Below, piece after piece: positions 48,659-57,392 of a DNA stretch of 64,000 bases; position 1 is the first letter of the stretch, and each line of letters begins with the position of its first letter. Below the pieces are notes generated by a model that worked only from the letters and a program-made list of their open reading frames with translations, was not told the DNA's origin and made no database searches. The position numbers and the translations under genes were made by a program. Source of the DNA: Rhodococcus tibetensis (GTDB lineage Bacteria; Actinomycetota; Actinomycetes; Mycobacteriales; Mycobacteriaceae); assembly GCF_024438035.1 (NCBI RefSeq), contig NZ_JANFQF010000006.1, positions 124,001 through 188,000 of the forward strand, written 5' to 3'.

Positions 48659-49031
48659 GATCTGCGTCGGTGTCGGCTTCCGCATGCGTGCGTCCAGCGC
48701 CGACATCATCTCGGCGGTGCGCCGGATCCTGGAGTCCGCGAACGTGGGCGAGCCGGCACAGCTGATCTGCCTGGGCACTCTCGAACGCAAGGCGAAGGAG
48801 CCTGCCGTCCTGGGCGCGGCGGCGTCGCTCGGGGTGCCGGTTCTCGGATTCGACGCAAGAGATCTCGCGGCCGTCGTCGTCCCCAACCCGTCCGGAGTGG
48901 TGAACGTTCAGACGGGGTCGCCGAGTGTCGCGGAAGCGGCAGCGGTACTCGGCGCCGGTGGCGGGCCCCTGATCGTTCCCAAACGGTCCGCGAATGGCGT
49001 CGTCGTCGCGGCAGCCCGTAAAGTTTCGTAG
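48651..49031 (+). CDS. cobE: cobalamin biosynthesis protein CobE / CbiG C-terminal domain
   Basis: A 126-residue protein with the CobE/CbiG-C pattern: ICVGVGFRMRASSADIISAV, LICLGTLERKAKEPAVLGAA, FDARDLAAVVVPNPSGVVNV and SVAEAAAVLGAGG. In the aerobic pathway CobE has been linked to cobalamin precursor conversion; its exact activity is not firm. GTG start at 48651 overlaps the cobB stop by eight bases. Confidence 0.85.
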   Translation: MAEICVGVGFRMRASSADIISAVRRILESANVGEPAQLICLGTLERKAKEPAVLGAAASLGVPVLGFDARDLAAVVVPNPSGVVNVQTGSPSVAEAAAVLGAGGGPLIVPKRSANGVVVAAARKVS

Positions 49032-49078
49032 GTTCGAGACAAGACTTATCGGAAAATCTGGAGAAACGGGGATAGCGC

Positions 49079-50305
49079 GTGACTGCCGCCACCGGAGACG
49101 AGACCAACTACCTGGTCGGCCTCAATCTGACCGATCGCCGTGTGGTCGTGATCGGTGGCGGAAGCGTCGCACAACGCCGACTGGGCCTGCTCATCGCATC
49201 AGGAGCGCGCGTGCACCTGATCAGTCGCGTTGTCACTCCTGCCGTCGAGGGGATGGCGACGTCCGGGCAGATCACCCTGGAACTGCGCGACTATCAGGAC
49301 GGTGACCTCGACGGGGCCTGGTACGCCATCGCCTGCACGGACGAACCCGACACCAACGCGGCGATTGTCGCCGAGGCCGAACGGAACAGGGTGTTCTGTG
49401 TCCGGGCAGACAACGCCCGGTACGGCACGGCCGTCACCCCGGCCAGTGCAGGATATGACGGCTTGAGCATCGGCGTGCTGGCGGGCGGTGATCATCGCCG
49501 CTCCGCGGCCGTGCGAAACGCTCTGGTGGAAGGCCTGCAGTCCGGAATCGTTCCCGACACCGACCAGGCGCCCGCTGCCGGTGTCGCTCTGGTGGGCGGC
49601 GGTCCCGGCGACCCCGATCTCATCACCGTCCGTGGCCGCCGACTGCTCTCGCGCGCAGACGTCGTTGTGGCCGATCGCCTGGCCCCGCCCGAACTTCTGG
49701 CCGAACTCGGTCCCGATGTCGAGGTGATCGATGCCGCGAAGATTCCCTACGGCCGCGCGATGGCACAGGAGGCGATCAACGCCGCCCTGATCGACAACGC
49801 CAAGGCCGGTAAGTTCGTGGTTCGCCTCAAGGGCGGTGACCCGTACGTGTTCGGGCGCGGGTACGAGGAACTCGAGGCGTGCGCCGCAGCGGGCGTGCCG
49901 GTCACTGTCGTTCCCGGAATCACCAGCGCCATCTCGGTCCCGTCGGCTGCAGGGATTCCGGTGACGCATCGAGGCGTCACCCACGAGTTCGTGGTCGTCA
50001 GTGGGCACGTGGCCCCCGATCATCCCGATTCGCTCGTCGACTGGTCCGCGCTGGCCCGGCTGAAGGGCACCATCGTGTTGCTGATGGCGGTCGAACGCAT
50101 CGATGCGTTCGCGACGGTCCTGATGGCAGGCGGCCGCCCCGTGGATACCCCGGTCACCGTCATCCAGGAGGGCACTCTGCGCACTCAGCGCACGGTCCGT
50201 GCGGATCTGCAGAGTGTCGCGGCCCGGGTGAAGGAAGAGCAGATTCGGCCGCCCGCCATCGTGGTCATCGGGCCGGTGGCAGGGTTTAGCGTGGACGCTG
50301 GGTAA
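49079..50305 (+). CDS. cysG: siroheme synthase-type fusion: precorrin-2 dehydrogenase domain plus uroporphyrinogen-III C-methyltransferase
   Basis: A 408-residue fusion. Residues about 10-150 are a Rossmann precorrin-2 dehydrogenase-like domain (VVVIGGGSVAQRRLGLLIAS). From about residue 165 comes the SAM-dependent uroporphyrinogen III methyltransferase (VALVGGGPGDPDLITVRGRR, RLKGGDPYVFGRGYEELE, and PLAD-like MAVERIDAFATVLM). It makes precorrin-2, shared by siroheme and cobalamin. Last gene of the riboswitch-led group. GTG start at 49079. Confidence 0.92.
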   Translation: MTAATGDETNYLVGLNLTDRRVVVIGGGSVAQRRLGLLIASGARVHLISRVVTPAVEGMATSGQITLELRDYQDGDLDGAWYAIACTDEPDTNAAIVAEAERNRVFCVRADNARYGTAVTPASAGYDGLSIGVLAGGDHRRSAAVRNALVEGLQSGIVPDTDQAPAAGVALVGGGPGDPDLITVRGRRLLSRADVVVADRLAPPELLAELGPDVEVIDAAKIPYGRAMAQEAINAALIDNAKAGKFVVRLKGGDPYVFGRGYEELEACAAAGVPVTVVPGITSAISVPSAAGIPVTHRGVTHEFVVVSGHVAPDHPDSLVDWSALARLKGTIVLLMAVERIDAFATVLMAGGRPVDTPVTVIQEGTLRTQRTVRADLQSVAARVKEEQIRPPAIVVIGPVAGFSVDAG

Positions 50306-50316
50306 CGTGAACCCTC

Positions 50317-51834
50317 GTGTCTGATTCCCGAGTGCCGAAATCTGCTTCAGTGAACTCTGCGGCAGATGCCGCAGCGGTCCCGGCCGCGGCCACCCGCGTG
50401 CTGGGTCTCGCCATCATCGTGCTGAGCGGATTGCAGATGATGGTGGTCCTCGACGGGACCGTCGCCAACCTGGCACTGGCTCCGCTGCAAGCAGACCTCG
50501 GTCTCAGCGACAGCGGCCGCAACTGGGTGCTGACCTCGTATGCGCTGGCATTCGGTGGTCTCATGCTCCTCGGTGGACGGCTCGGTGACGCCTTCGGCCG
50601 GAAGAAGATGTTCATCGGTGGCGTCGCGCTCTTCACGGTCGCCTCCCTGCTGTGCGGACTCGCGGTGGGCGAGATCATGCTGATCGGTGCCCGCTTTCTG
50701 CAGGGCGTGGGCGCTGCGGTGGCCTCGCCCACCGCGCTGGCTCTGGTGGCCACGACGTTCGCCGCCGGTCCCGCGCGCAACCAGGCCATCGCGATCTTCG
50801 CTGCGATGACGGGGATCGGATCGATCGCGGGGCTGATCATCGGCGGTGCGCTCACCGAAGTGTCGTGGCGTCTGATCTTCCTCATCAACGTGCCTATCGG
50901 TGTGGTCATCGTGCTGTGCGCCTTCAAGGCGTTGAAGGAGACGGCGGGTGAGCGCCTCACGCTCGATGTACCGGGCGCGGTTCTGGCGACGGTTGCGGCG
51001 ACGGGTGTGGTGTTTGCCCTCACCGAAGGACCGGAACTGGGGTGGACCAGTCCCTTCGTGATCGGGGCGCTGATAGCCGGTCTGCTGCTGTTCGTCGCGT
51101 TCCTCTACGTCGAGCGCACCGCCGACAACCCGTTGCTGCCGTTCTCACTGTTCACCGACAAGAACCGGGTGGCCACCTTCGTCGCTATCTTCTTCGCAGG
51201 CGCCGTGATGTTCACGGTCGCGGCCTTCGTCGCGCTGTTCGTCCAGGACATCCTCGGCTACAGCCCACTCGAAGCGGGCCTGGCTTTCATTCCGTTCGCA
51301 TTCGGGCTCGGGGCCGCGGCTTTCGTGGCGTCGAAACTCGCCGTCAGGATCCAGCCACGCTGGCTGGTGATCGCCGGGGCGACGATCATGGTCGTGGGTC
51401 TGCTCTACGGTTCCACCCTGCACGCGTCGGCGACGTATCCGATCAACCTGTTCGTGCCGGTCGTGGGAATCGGTTTCGGTGTCGGACTTGCCGTCGTCCC
51501 CCTCCCGCTGTGTGCCATCGCGGGCGTGCCGGAGACGGAGATCGGACCGCTGGCTGCCATTGCTCAGGTCGCGCAGACGCTGGGCGGACCACTCGCCCTT
51601 GCCGTCATCGGTGCCATGGCGACGTCCCGCACCCTTTCCCTCGGCGGGGTGTCGGGCAAGATCGCCGACATGACGCCCACTCAGATCACTGCGCTCGGCG
51701 AGGGGTACACCTTCGCCCTGGTAGGGAGCGCCGTCTGTGCGCTGATCGCCGGTCTGGCGGCACTGTTCATCCGGTTCACCCCGCAACAGGTCGCGCAGGC
51801 ACAAGCCGCCGAAAAGGCAGCGCAACAGGCCTGA
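50317..51834 (+). CDS. DHA2-family (EmrB/QacA-type) MFS drug exporter
   Basis: A 505-residue transporter with about 14 membrane segments. MFS motif A is seen in LLGGRLGDAFGRKKMF, after the DHA2 motif VVLDGTVANLALAPLQADLG in the first helix. Antiporter-type motif C is in LGIG-rich GIGSIAGLIIGGAL. It exports drugs with proton antiport; substrate not predictable. GTG at 50317, 12 bases after cysG, so read-through from the B12 operon is possible. Confidence 0.9.
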   Translation: MSDSRVPKSASVNSAADAAAVPAAATRVLGLAIIVLSGLQMMVVLDGTVANLALAPLQADLGLSDSGRNWVLTSYALAFGGLMLLGGRLGDAFGRKKMFIGGVALFTVASLLCGLAVGEIMLIGARFLQGVGAAVASPTALALVATTFAAGPARNQAIAIFAAMTGIGSIAGLIIGGALTEVSWRLIFLINVPIGVVIVLCAFKALKETAGERLTLDVPGAVLATVAATGVVFALTEGPELGWTSPFVIGALIAGLLLFVAFLYVERTADNPLLPFSLFTDKNRVATFVAIFFAGAVMFTVAAFVALFVQDILGYSPLEAGLAFIPFAFGLGAAAFVASKLAVRIQPRWLVIAGATIMVVGLLYGSTLHASATYPINLFVPVVGIGFGVGLAVVPLPLCAIAGVPETEIGPLAAIAQVAQTLGGPLALAVIGAMATSRTLSLGGVSGKIADMTPTQITALGEGYTFALVGSAVCALIAGLAALFIRFTPQQVAQAQAAEKAAQQA

Positions 51835-51915
51835 ATACCGGGCTCACCGACGTTCGGCGAAACGATCCCGCAAATAGCTGTGCTTCGCATTCCGTGAGTG
51901 TCTAGGGTCATTTAC

Positions 51916-53442
51916 ATGAATGACCGGGTAACAGACACTGTTGCGGTCGGCGCCGTTCCCGAAGAGAGTGTGCGGCACGTTCGCACGCTGATCATCGGCA
52001 GCGGTTTCGCGGGGCTCGGTGCGGCGATTCGACTCAGCCAGGACGGAAGGGAGGACTTCCTCGTCCTCGAGCGGGGGGATGACGTCGGAGGCACCTGGCG
52101 CGACAACACGTATCCCGGCGCGGCCTGTGATGTGCCGTCGCACCTGTACTCCTACTCGTTCGCCCTCAACCCTGAATGGTCACGGTCGTTCTCGACGCAA
52201 CCAGAGATCCAGCACTACATCCGCAGTGTTGCGCGCAAGTACGACGTACTCGGGAAGCACGTCTTCGAGTGCGACGTCACCGAGGCGCGCTGGAGTTCCC
52301 GCGCCTCGCGCTGGGAGCTGACAACCAGTCGCGGCAGGTACTCCGCGGACACGGTGATCTGCGCGTTCGGGGCGCTGGCCGAGCCGGCCCTGCCCAGCAT
52401 TCCCGGGATCAGCACGTTCGACGGGGAGATCTTCCATTCCGCGCAATGGAATCACGACGCCGACCTCAGTGGCACACGGGTGGCAGTAATCGGTACCGGG
52501 GCGTCGGCAATCCAGATCGTGCCGGCCATCGTCGACCAGGTGCAGCACATGGACGTGTATCAGCGCACCGCGCCCTGGTTGTTGCCGCGATTCGACCGGG
52601 CATATACCCGGGTCGAGCGGTGGGCTTTCCACCACGTGCCGGGCGTTCAGCGACTGCTCCGCGCCGGCATTTACGGTGGCCGGGAAGTGCAAGTGGTCGG
52701 TCTCGCCAAGGCGCCGGTCTTCATGAAACCGTTGGAATGGCTGGCGCGACTGAAAATACGGACGGAGATCAAGGATCCCGAGCTGCGCAAAAAGGTCACG
52801 CCGCAGTTCCGGATCGGCTGCAAGAGAATGCTGATCTCCAACGACTATTACGCGGCCCTCGACCGGGACGATGTCGACCTCGTCACCGACCCGATCGCGG
52901 AGATACGTGAGCACGCGGTGGTGACGAGGGACGGCACAGTGCGTGAGGTCGATGCCATCGTGATCGCCACCGGATTCCAGGTGACGGATTCGCCGATGTT
53001 CGAGGTCGTCTTCGGGCGGGACGGGCGCAGTCTGGCGCAGGTCTTCGGCGAAGCCGGCATGCAGGCCTACAAGGGGGCGGCCGTTGCCAACTTTCCCAAC
53101 ATGTTCTTCCTCGTCGGCCCCAACACGGGCCTCGGCCACACCTCGATGGTGTACATGATCGAATCACAGATCAACTACGTCACCGATGCCATTGCAGCGT
53201 TGGAGGAGAACGGGATTCGCACTGTCGAGATCCGCAAGGAGGTACAGGACGCATACAACCGGGACCTCCAGGAGAAGCTGTCGAACAGCGTCTGGATGAC
53301 CGGCGGGTGCGCCAGCTGGTACCTCGATCGGCACGGCAACAACACCACCCTGTGGCCCGACTTCACCTTCAAATTCCGCCGCCAGACACAGCGTTTCGAC
53401 CTGGCGGCGTACGAAGTGTCTGCGGACGCGGCGGTGCGGTAG
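51916..53442 (+). CDS. Baeyer-Villiger type flavin-dependent monooxygenase
   Basis: A 508-residue flavoprotein with two Rossmann motifs, LIIGSGFAGLGAAIRL (FAD) and AVIGTGASAIQIVPAI (NADPH). Between them is the Baeyer-Villiger fingerprint FxGxxxHxxxW as FDGEIFHSAQW (complete), with the second motif DVGGTWRDNTYPGAACDVPS typical of the family. It inserts an oxygen beside a ketone or oxidises soft heteroatoms, using NADPH. ATG at 51916 is preferred over GTG at 51898. Not in an obvious operon; Rhodococcus carries many such enzymes. Confidence 0.92.
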   Translation: MNDRVTDTVAVGAVPEESVRHVRTLIIGSGFAGLGAAIRLSQDGREDFLVLERGDDVGGTWRDNTYPGAACDVPSHLYSYSFALNPEWSRSFSTQPEIQHYIRSVARKYDVLGKHVFECDVTEARWSSRASRWELTTSRGRYSADTVICAFGALAEPALPSIPGISTFDGEIFHSAQWNHDADLSGTRVAVIGTGASAIQIVPAIVDQVQHMDVYQRTAPWLLPRFDRAYTRVERWAFHHVPGVQRLLRAGIYGGREVQVVGLAKAPVFMKPLEWLARLKIRTEIKDPELRKKVTPQFRIGCKRMLISNDYYAALDRDDVDLVTDPIAEIREHAVVTRDGTVREVDAIVIATGFQVTDSPMFEVVFGRDGRSLAQVFGEAGMQAYKGAAVANFPNMFFLVGPNTGLGHTSMVYMIESQINYVTDAIAALEENGIRTVEIRKEVQDAYNRDLQEKLSNSVWMTGGCASWYLDRHGNNTTLWPDFTFKFRRQTQRFDLAAYEVSADAAVR

Positions 53443-53477
53443 AAGATGCATGCGCACTTCTGATGCAGGCTCGGGTC

Positions 53478-54158
53478 TCAGCGGCGAACGGGACGGTACC
53501 GGCGAACAGGTCTGCCCGCGCCGCCGTACTCGAGGCGTACTTCGAGGAGACCCTCGGACAGGTAGTGCTCGAGGTACCTGCGTACGCTCACCCGGGACAG
53601 CCCTGCGTGCTCGGCGCATTCGGTCGACGACAGCTCGCCCCGCTCCTGCACGATGTCGAGGACCAGTCGGCCGGTTTCGACGCTGAGCCCCTTGGGTAGA
53701 CGGCCCGGTTCGGCATTCTTGCCTGCGCTGCCGAACAATGAGTCGATCAACGACTGATCCGCTCCGGATTGGGATTCGAGTGCACGTGCCCGCCGCCGGA
53801 AGTTTTCGAGCTTCTCCTGCAGGTGGGCATACTCGAACGGTTTCACCAGGTAGTCGGACGCGCCGCCGTGCAATGCCCGGCTGACGGTGTCGATCTCTCG
53901 GGCGGCCGTGATCATGATGACTCCGACGGGATTGCCTTCGGCGCGAAGAGCCTGGAGGACATCGAGTCCGGACATGTCCGGCAAATACACGTCGAGGAGC
54001 ACGAGATCCGGTCGGCGTGAGCGCACGGTGTCGAGAGCGTCGGCGGCGGTACGCGCGACTGCGACGGTGGTGAACCCCGGCGTCTTGTCGACGAAGCGGC
54101 GGTGTATCTCCGCGACCATGAAGTCGTCGTCGACGACCACTACCTCATACATCGTCAC
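53478..54158 (-). CDS. CitB/DctR-type response regulator
   Basis: A 226-residue response regulator. The receiver domain has VVVVDDDFMVAEIHRRFVD, the phosphoacceptor Asp56 in DLVLLDVYLPDMSG and the Lys in SDYLVKPFEYAHL. A helix-turn-helix of the CitB type follows (ELSSTECAEHAGLSRVSVRR). GTG start at 54158, 24 bases after the kinase stop. Partner of the CitA-like kinase; together they probably activate tctCBA in response to a di- or tricarboxylate. Confidence 0.93.
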   Translation of the reverse strand: MTMYEVVVVDDDFMVAEIHRRFVDKTPGFTTVAVARTAADALDTVRSRRPDLVLLDVYLPDMSGLDVLQALRAEGNPVGVIMITAAREIDTVSRALHGGASDYLVKPFEYAHLQEKLENFRRRARALESQSGADQSLIDSLFGSAGKNAEPGRLPKGLSVETGRLVLDIVQERGELSSTECAEHAGLSRVSVRRYLEHYLSEGLLEVRLEYGGAGRPVRRYRPVRR

Positions 54159-54182
54159 GCCGAACGGTCATGGTCGGAAAGT

Positions 54183-55799
54183 CTAACTACGGGGAACGTG
54201 GACGGTGAACAATGCGCCTCCGGTGCCAGGCGCGTCCGACACGGTGGCGAATCCGCCGTGCTGTGCGCTGACGAGTCGCACCAGGGCCAGGCCGATCCCG
54301 CGACCGCCGGGCACGCCGGTCTTGGACGTGACGCCACGCGAGAAGATTTCCTCGCGCATCGACTCGGGCACGCCCGGACCCGAGTCGGCGACCTCGATCG
54401 AAATGCCGTCGTCGTCCGTGATCCGGATCGAAATCCTCGCGTCGGGTCCGCCTTCCGACACGTCGACGGCATTGTCGATGAGGTTTCCGACGACGGTGAT
54501 GACGTCCGTGGCGAGCTCGGGGTCGAGTGCGTGCAGGCGCGAGTCCGGCTCGAGTGTCAAGGACACCCCGGTCTCGGCGGCCAACGAGGTCTTCGCGATC
54601 AGGAGGGCAGCCACGGCGGGATCGGAAATCCGTTGCGTCACAGCATCACTGATCTCGGCCCGACGACGGGTCAGGGTTCCGACGAAGTCGGTCACGGCGT
54701 CATAGTCACCGAGTTGAGTGAGGCCCGATATGGTGTGCAACTGGTTGGCGAATTCGTGTGTCTGAGCCCGCAGTGTGTCGGTGACGCTCTTGTGAGACGA
54801 CAGCTGGCTTTGCATCGACGCCAGCTCGGTGCTGTCGCGCATGGTGGTGACGGTGCCGATCTTGTGCCCCTGGCTGGTCGCGGCTCGCCGGCTGAGCGCG
54901 AGCATGCGTGAGGACGTCGACAGCACCACGTCACGGCCGTCCTCGCCTCGGAGGAGATAGCGGCGGACGCCTGGGTCGAGTGGGACGTCGTCGACATGCC
55001 TGCCGACCACGTCCCCGCTGAGGTCGAGAAGTTCCTGGGCGCTGTCGTTGAGAAGGGTGATGATGCCGTCGGTGTTCACCGCGACCACCCCCTCGCGAAT
55101 ACTGTGCAGCAAGGCCTCCCGGTGGTCGGCGAGGCTGGCAATTTCGGCGATCTCCAGTCCACGGGTGTGCGTCTTGATTCGGCGTGACAGGAGCCAGGAG
55201 CCGAGAAACCCCAGGCCGGCGCCGATCCCGAGGTAGAGAATCAGGCGCGCACCGGCACTGCTGAGCAGTGCCCAGGTGGACGGGTAGTCGTCGCTCACCG
55301 ACACCGCAGCGAGGACGTCGCCGGTGGCCGTCAGAATAGGAACGTGGCCGACGATCGCGCGCCGGTCGTCCACCAGGACGTCACCCGACCAGGCGCGACC
55401 GGTCAGCACGTCGCTGCCACCGAGTTCCGCGGGGAGCCCGATCCGGGTGGGATCGGAAGACACTGCCGTCACGCCGTCCGGTGTGATGATCTCCGCCAGT
55501 GTCGCGCCCGACAGATTGACTGCCCGATCTACCTCGGGGGCGAGGACACGTTCCACCGACGGGTCCGACAGTCGGTCACGCACCACAGGAGTCGAGGCGA
55601 CATTCTCGGCCACGGCGATCATGCGCTGACCCTGCAGTTCGCGAAATTCCACGGTCGACTGGTGAACCGAGACGGCGGCGACCGCGAGGAGCACGACGCC
55701 GACGACCACCAGTTGGAGCAGCAGGACTTGCCCGGCCAGACTGCGCACACGGGGGTGAAGTGGTGACCACAATGAACTTAAGTTCCATTTCGTTCGCAT
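54183..55799 (-). CDS. CitA/DcuS-type sensor histidine kinase
   Basis: A 538-residue sensor kinase. Two membrane segments (about 22-44 and 184-205) flank a periplasmic-type PASta sensor domain that binds di- or tricarboxylates in this family. A cytoplasmic PAS domain follows. The phospho-acceptor His is in TLRAQTHEFANQLHTISGL, and the ATPase has N box VVGNLIDNAVD, G1 VADSGPGVPE and G2 GGRGIGLALV. ATG at 55799. It is transcribed away from tctC, its likely target. Confidence 0.93.
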   Translation of the reverse strand: MRTKWNLSSLWSPLHPRVRSLAGQVLLLQLVVVGVVLLAVAAVSVHQSTVEFRELQGQRMIAVAENVASTPVVRDRLSDPSVERVLAPEVDRAVNLSGATLAEIITPDGVTAVSSDPTRIGLPAELGGSDVLTGRAWSGDVLVDDRRAIVGHVPILTATGDVLAAVSVSDDYPSTWALLSSAGARLILYLGIGAGLGFLGSWLLSRRIKTHTRGLEIAEIASLADHREALLHSIREGVVAVNTDGIITLLNDSAQELLDLSGDVVGRHVDDVPLDPGVRRYLLRGEDGRDVVLSTSSRMLALSRRAATSQGHKIGTVTTMRDSTELASMQSQLSSHKSVTDTLRAQTHEFANQLHTISGLTQLGDYDAVTDFVGTLTRRRAEISDAVTQRISDPAVAALLIAKTSLAAETGVSLTLEPDSRLHALDPELATDVITVVGNLIDNAVDVSEGGPDARISIRITDDDGISIEVADSGPGVPESMREEIFSRGVTSKTGVPGGRGIGLALVRLVSAQHGGFATVSDAPGTGGALFTVHVPRS

Positions 55800-55816
55800 A
55801 GGTGACGTGCGTCACC
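55774..55816. promoter_or_regulatory. palindromes between citA-like and tctC genes (candidate operators)
   Basis: Two palindromes sit around the divergent starts: a perfect 12-bp GAACTTAAGTTC at 55774-55785, inside the first codons of the kinase gene, and GGTGACG-TG-CGTCACC at 55801-55816, between the two start codons. Only about 48-66 bases separate the genes. These are candidate sites for the CitB-like regulator or another repressor. Confidence 0.45.
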
Positions 55817-55847
55817 GATGGGACCAGTATTGCCGAGGATCACATTG

Positions 55848-56855
55848 ATGGCGAAATGGGGAACGATGTCGAGAACAGGTAGCGGAAGCAGCGTACGCGC
55901 GGTGCTCCTGCTTGCGCTCGTAGGCCTTCTCGTGGCCGCGTGCGGAGTTACCCGTGGCGAGGACGAGGGCCTGCACCGGGTGCGGATGATGGTGCCGAAC
56001 AGCCCTGGCGGCGGTTATGACCTCACCGCGCGGACTGCGGTGAAGATCATGGAAGACCAGGGCATCACCGGACGAGTCGAGGTTTTCAACGTCATCGGCG
56101 CAGGTGGAACAGTCGCCATGGCTCGATTGATGAACGAAGCCGGCAACGACGACCTCATGATGATGATGGGCCTCGGGGTCGTCGGCGCCGGTTACACCAA
56201 CGGATCCTCTGCCCGTGTGTCCGACGCGACCGCGCTGGCGAAGGTGGTCGAGGAGCAGGAAGGGATTCTTGTGCCCGCGGATTCGTCGCTGCGCACCATC
56301 GACGACTTCGTCGCGGCGTGGCGTGCCGACCCGGCCTCGATCACGATCGGCGGTGGATCGTCTCCGGGCGGGCCGGATCACCTGTTCCCGATGGAGACTG
56401 CCCGCGCGGTAGGAGTGGATCCCAACGCGGTGAACTACGTCTCCTACGACGGTGGTGGTGATCTTTTGACGGCGCTGCTGGGGCAGAAGATCACCGCAGG
56501 CACTTCGGGACTGGGGGAGTACGTCGACCAGATCGAAGCCGGTCAGGTGCGCGTGCTCGCGGTGTCGGGCAGCGAACGGGTCGAGGGCATCGACGCGCCG
56601 ACGCTGTCGGAGGCGGGAATCGATCTCACCTTCACCAACTGGCGCGGAGTCCTTGCGCCGCCCGGCCTTTCGGACAGTGCCAAGGCGGACATGGTGGAGG
56701 CGCTCGAGAAATTGCACGACACACCCGAGTGGAAGGAGGCCCTGGTGAAGAACGGTTGGAGTGACGCCTTCATGACGGGACCGGATTTCGAGCAGTTCCT
56801 GCGCGAGCAGGACGAGCGAGTCTCGTCCACCCTGACCGAACTGGGGTTGGCATGA
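55848..56855 (+). CDS. tctC: tripartite tricarboxylate transporter substrate-binding lipoprotein
   Basis: A 335-residue (from 55848) lipoprotein. The signal segment ends in lipobox LLVAAC with lipidated Cys32. TctC features: MMVPNSPGGGYDLTARTAVK, ITIGGGSSPGGPDHLFPM and WRGVLAPPGLSDSAK. It delivers tricarboxylates or similar acids to TctA/TctB. Starts at ATG 55818, 55848 and 55866 are possible; the last two give the most normal signal peptides. Its stop overlaps tctB by four bases. Confidence 0.9.
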   Translation: MAKWGTMSRTGSGSSVRAVLLLALVGLLVAACGVTRGEDEGLHRVRMMVPNSPGGGYDLTARTAVKIMEDQGITGRVEVFNVIGAGGTVAMARLMNEAGNDDLMMMMGLGVVGAGYTNGSSARVSDATALAKVVEEQEGILVPADSSLRTIDDFVAAWRADPASITIGGGSSPGGPDHLFPMETARAVGVDPNAVNYVSYDGGGDLLTALLGQKITAGTSGLGEYVDQIEAGQVRVLAVSGSERVEGIDAPTLSEAGIDLTFTNWRGVLAPPGLSDSAKADMVEALEKLHDTPEWKEALVKNGWSDAFMTGPDFEQFLREQDERVSSTLTELGLA

Positions 56856-57391
56856 ACGCGCCCGTTCAACCGCCGGCCGACGCCCCCGACGCGGCAAAAG
56901 CGTCACGGAAGCGCGACCTGGCGCAGTTCATCGTGTGTGCGGTCATGCTGGCGGTGGGCGGATTTCTCATCGTCGACGCACTGACCCTGAGCGCCGGCTT
57001 CGCGAAGGTGGACCCCGTCGGCCCGCAGCTGTTTCCGTTGGTGGTGGGTTCGGGTCTGCTCGTCCTCGCGGTCGGACTCGGCTTCGCGATCCTGCGCGGT
57101 TCCACAGGCGAGGCCGATGGAGGTGAGGACGTCGACCTCGATTCCTCGGGTGACTGGCGGACGGTGGGCCTGCTCGTCGGGCTGTTCGTGGTGACCATCG
57201 CGCTCGTCGACTTCCTGGGCTGGGCGATCATCGGCACCGTTCTGTTCGCCGGGGCCGCCACCATTCTGGGCAGCCACCACTGGGTGCGGAACATCGCCAT
57301 CGGGGCCGTGCTCGGATTCGGCAGCTTCTACGCGTTCTACGTCGGGCTCGGAATACCGCTGCCCGCAGGCATTCTGGACGGAATTCTCTGA
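56852..57391 (+). CDS. tctB: tripartite tricarboxylate transporter small membrane subunit
   Basis: A 179-residue TctB with about four membrane segments ([80 protein letters not shown]) and an acidic loop in between. ATG at 56852 overlaps the tctC stop; tctA begins 2 bases after its stop. Confidence 0.92.
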   Translation: MNAPVQPPADAPDAAKASRKRDLAQFIVCAVMLAVGGFLIVDALTLSAGFAKVDPVGPQLFPLVVGSGLLVLAVGLGFAILRGSTGEADGGEDVDLDSSGDWRTVGLLVGLFVVTIALVDFLGWAIIGTVLFAGAATILGSHHWVRNIAIGAVLGFGSFYAFYVGLGIPLPAGILDGIL

Positions 57392-57392
57392 C

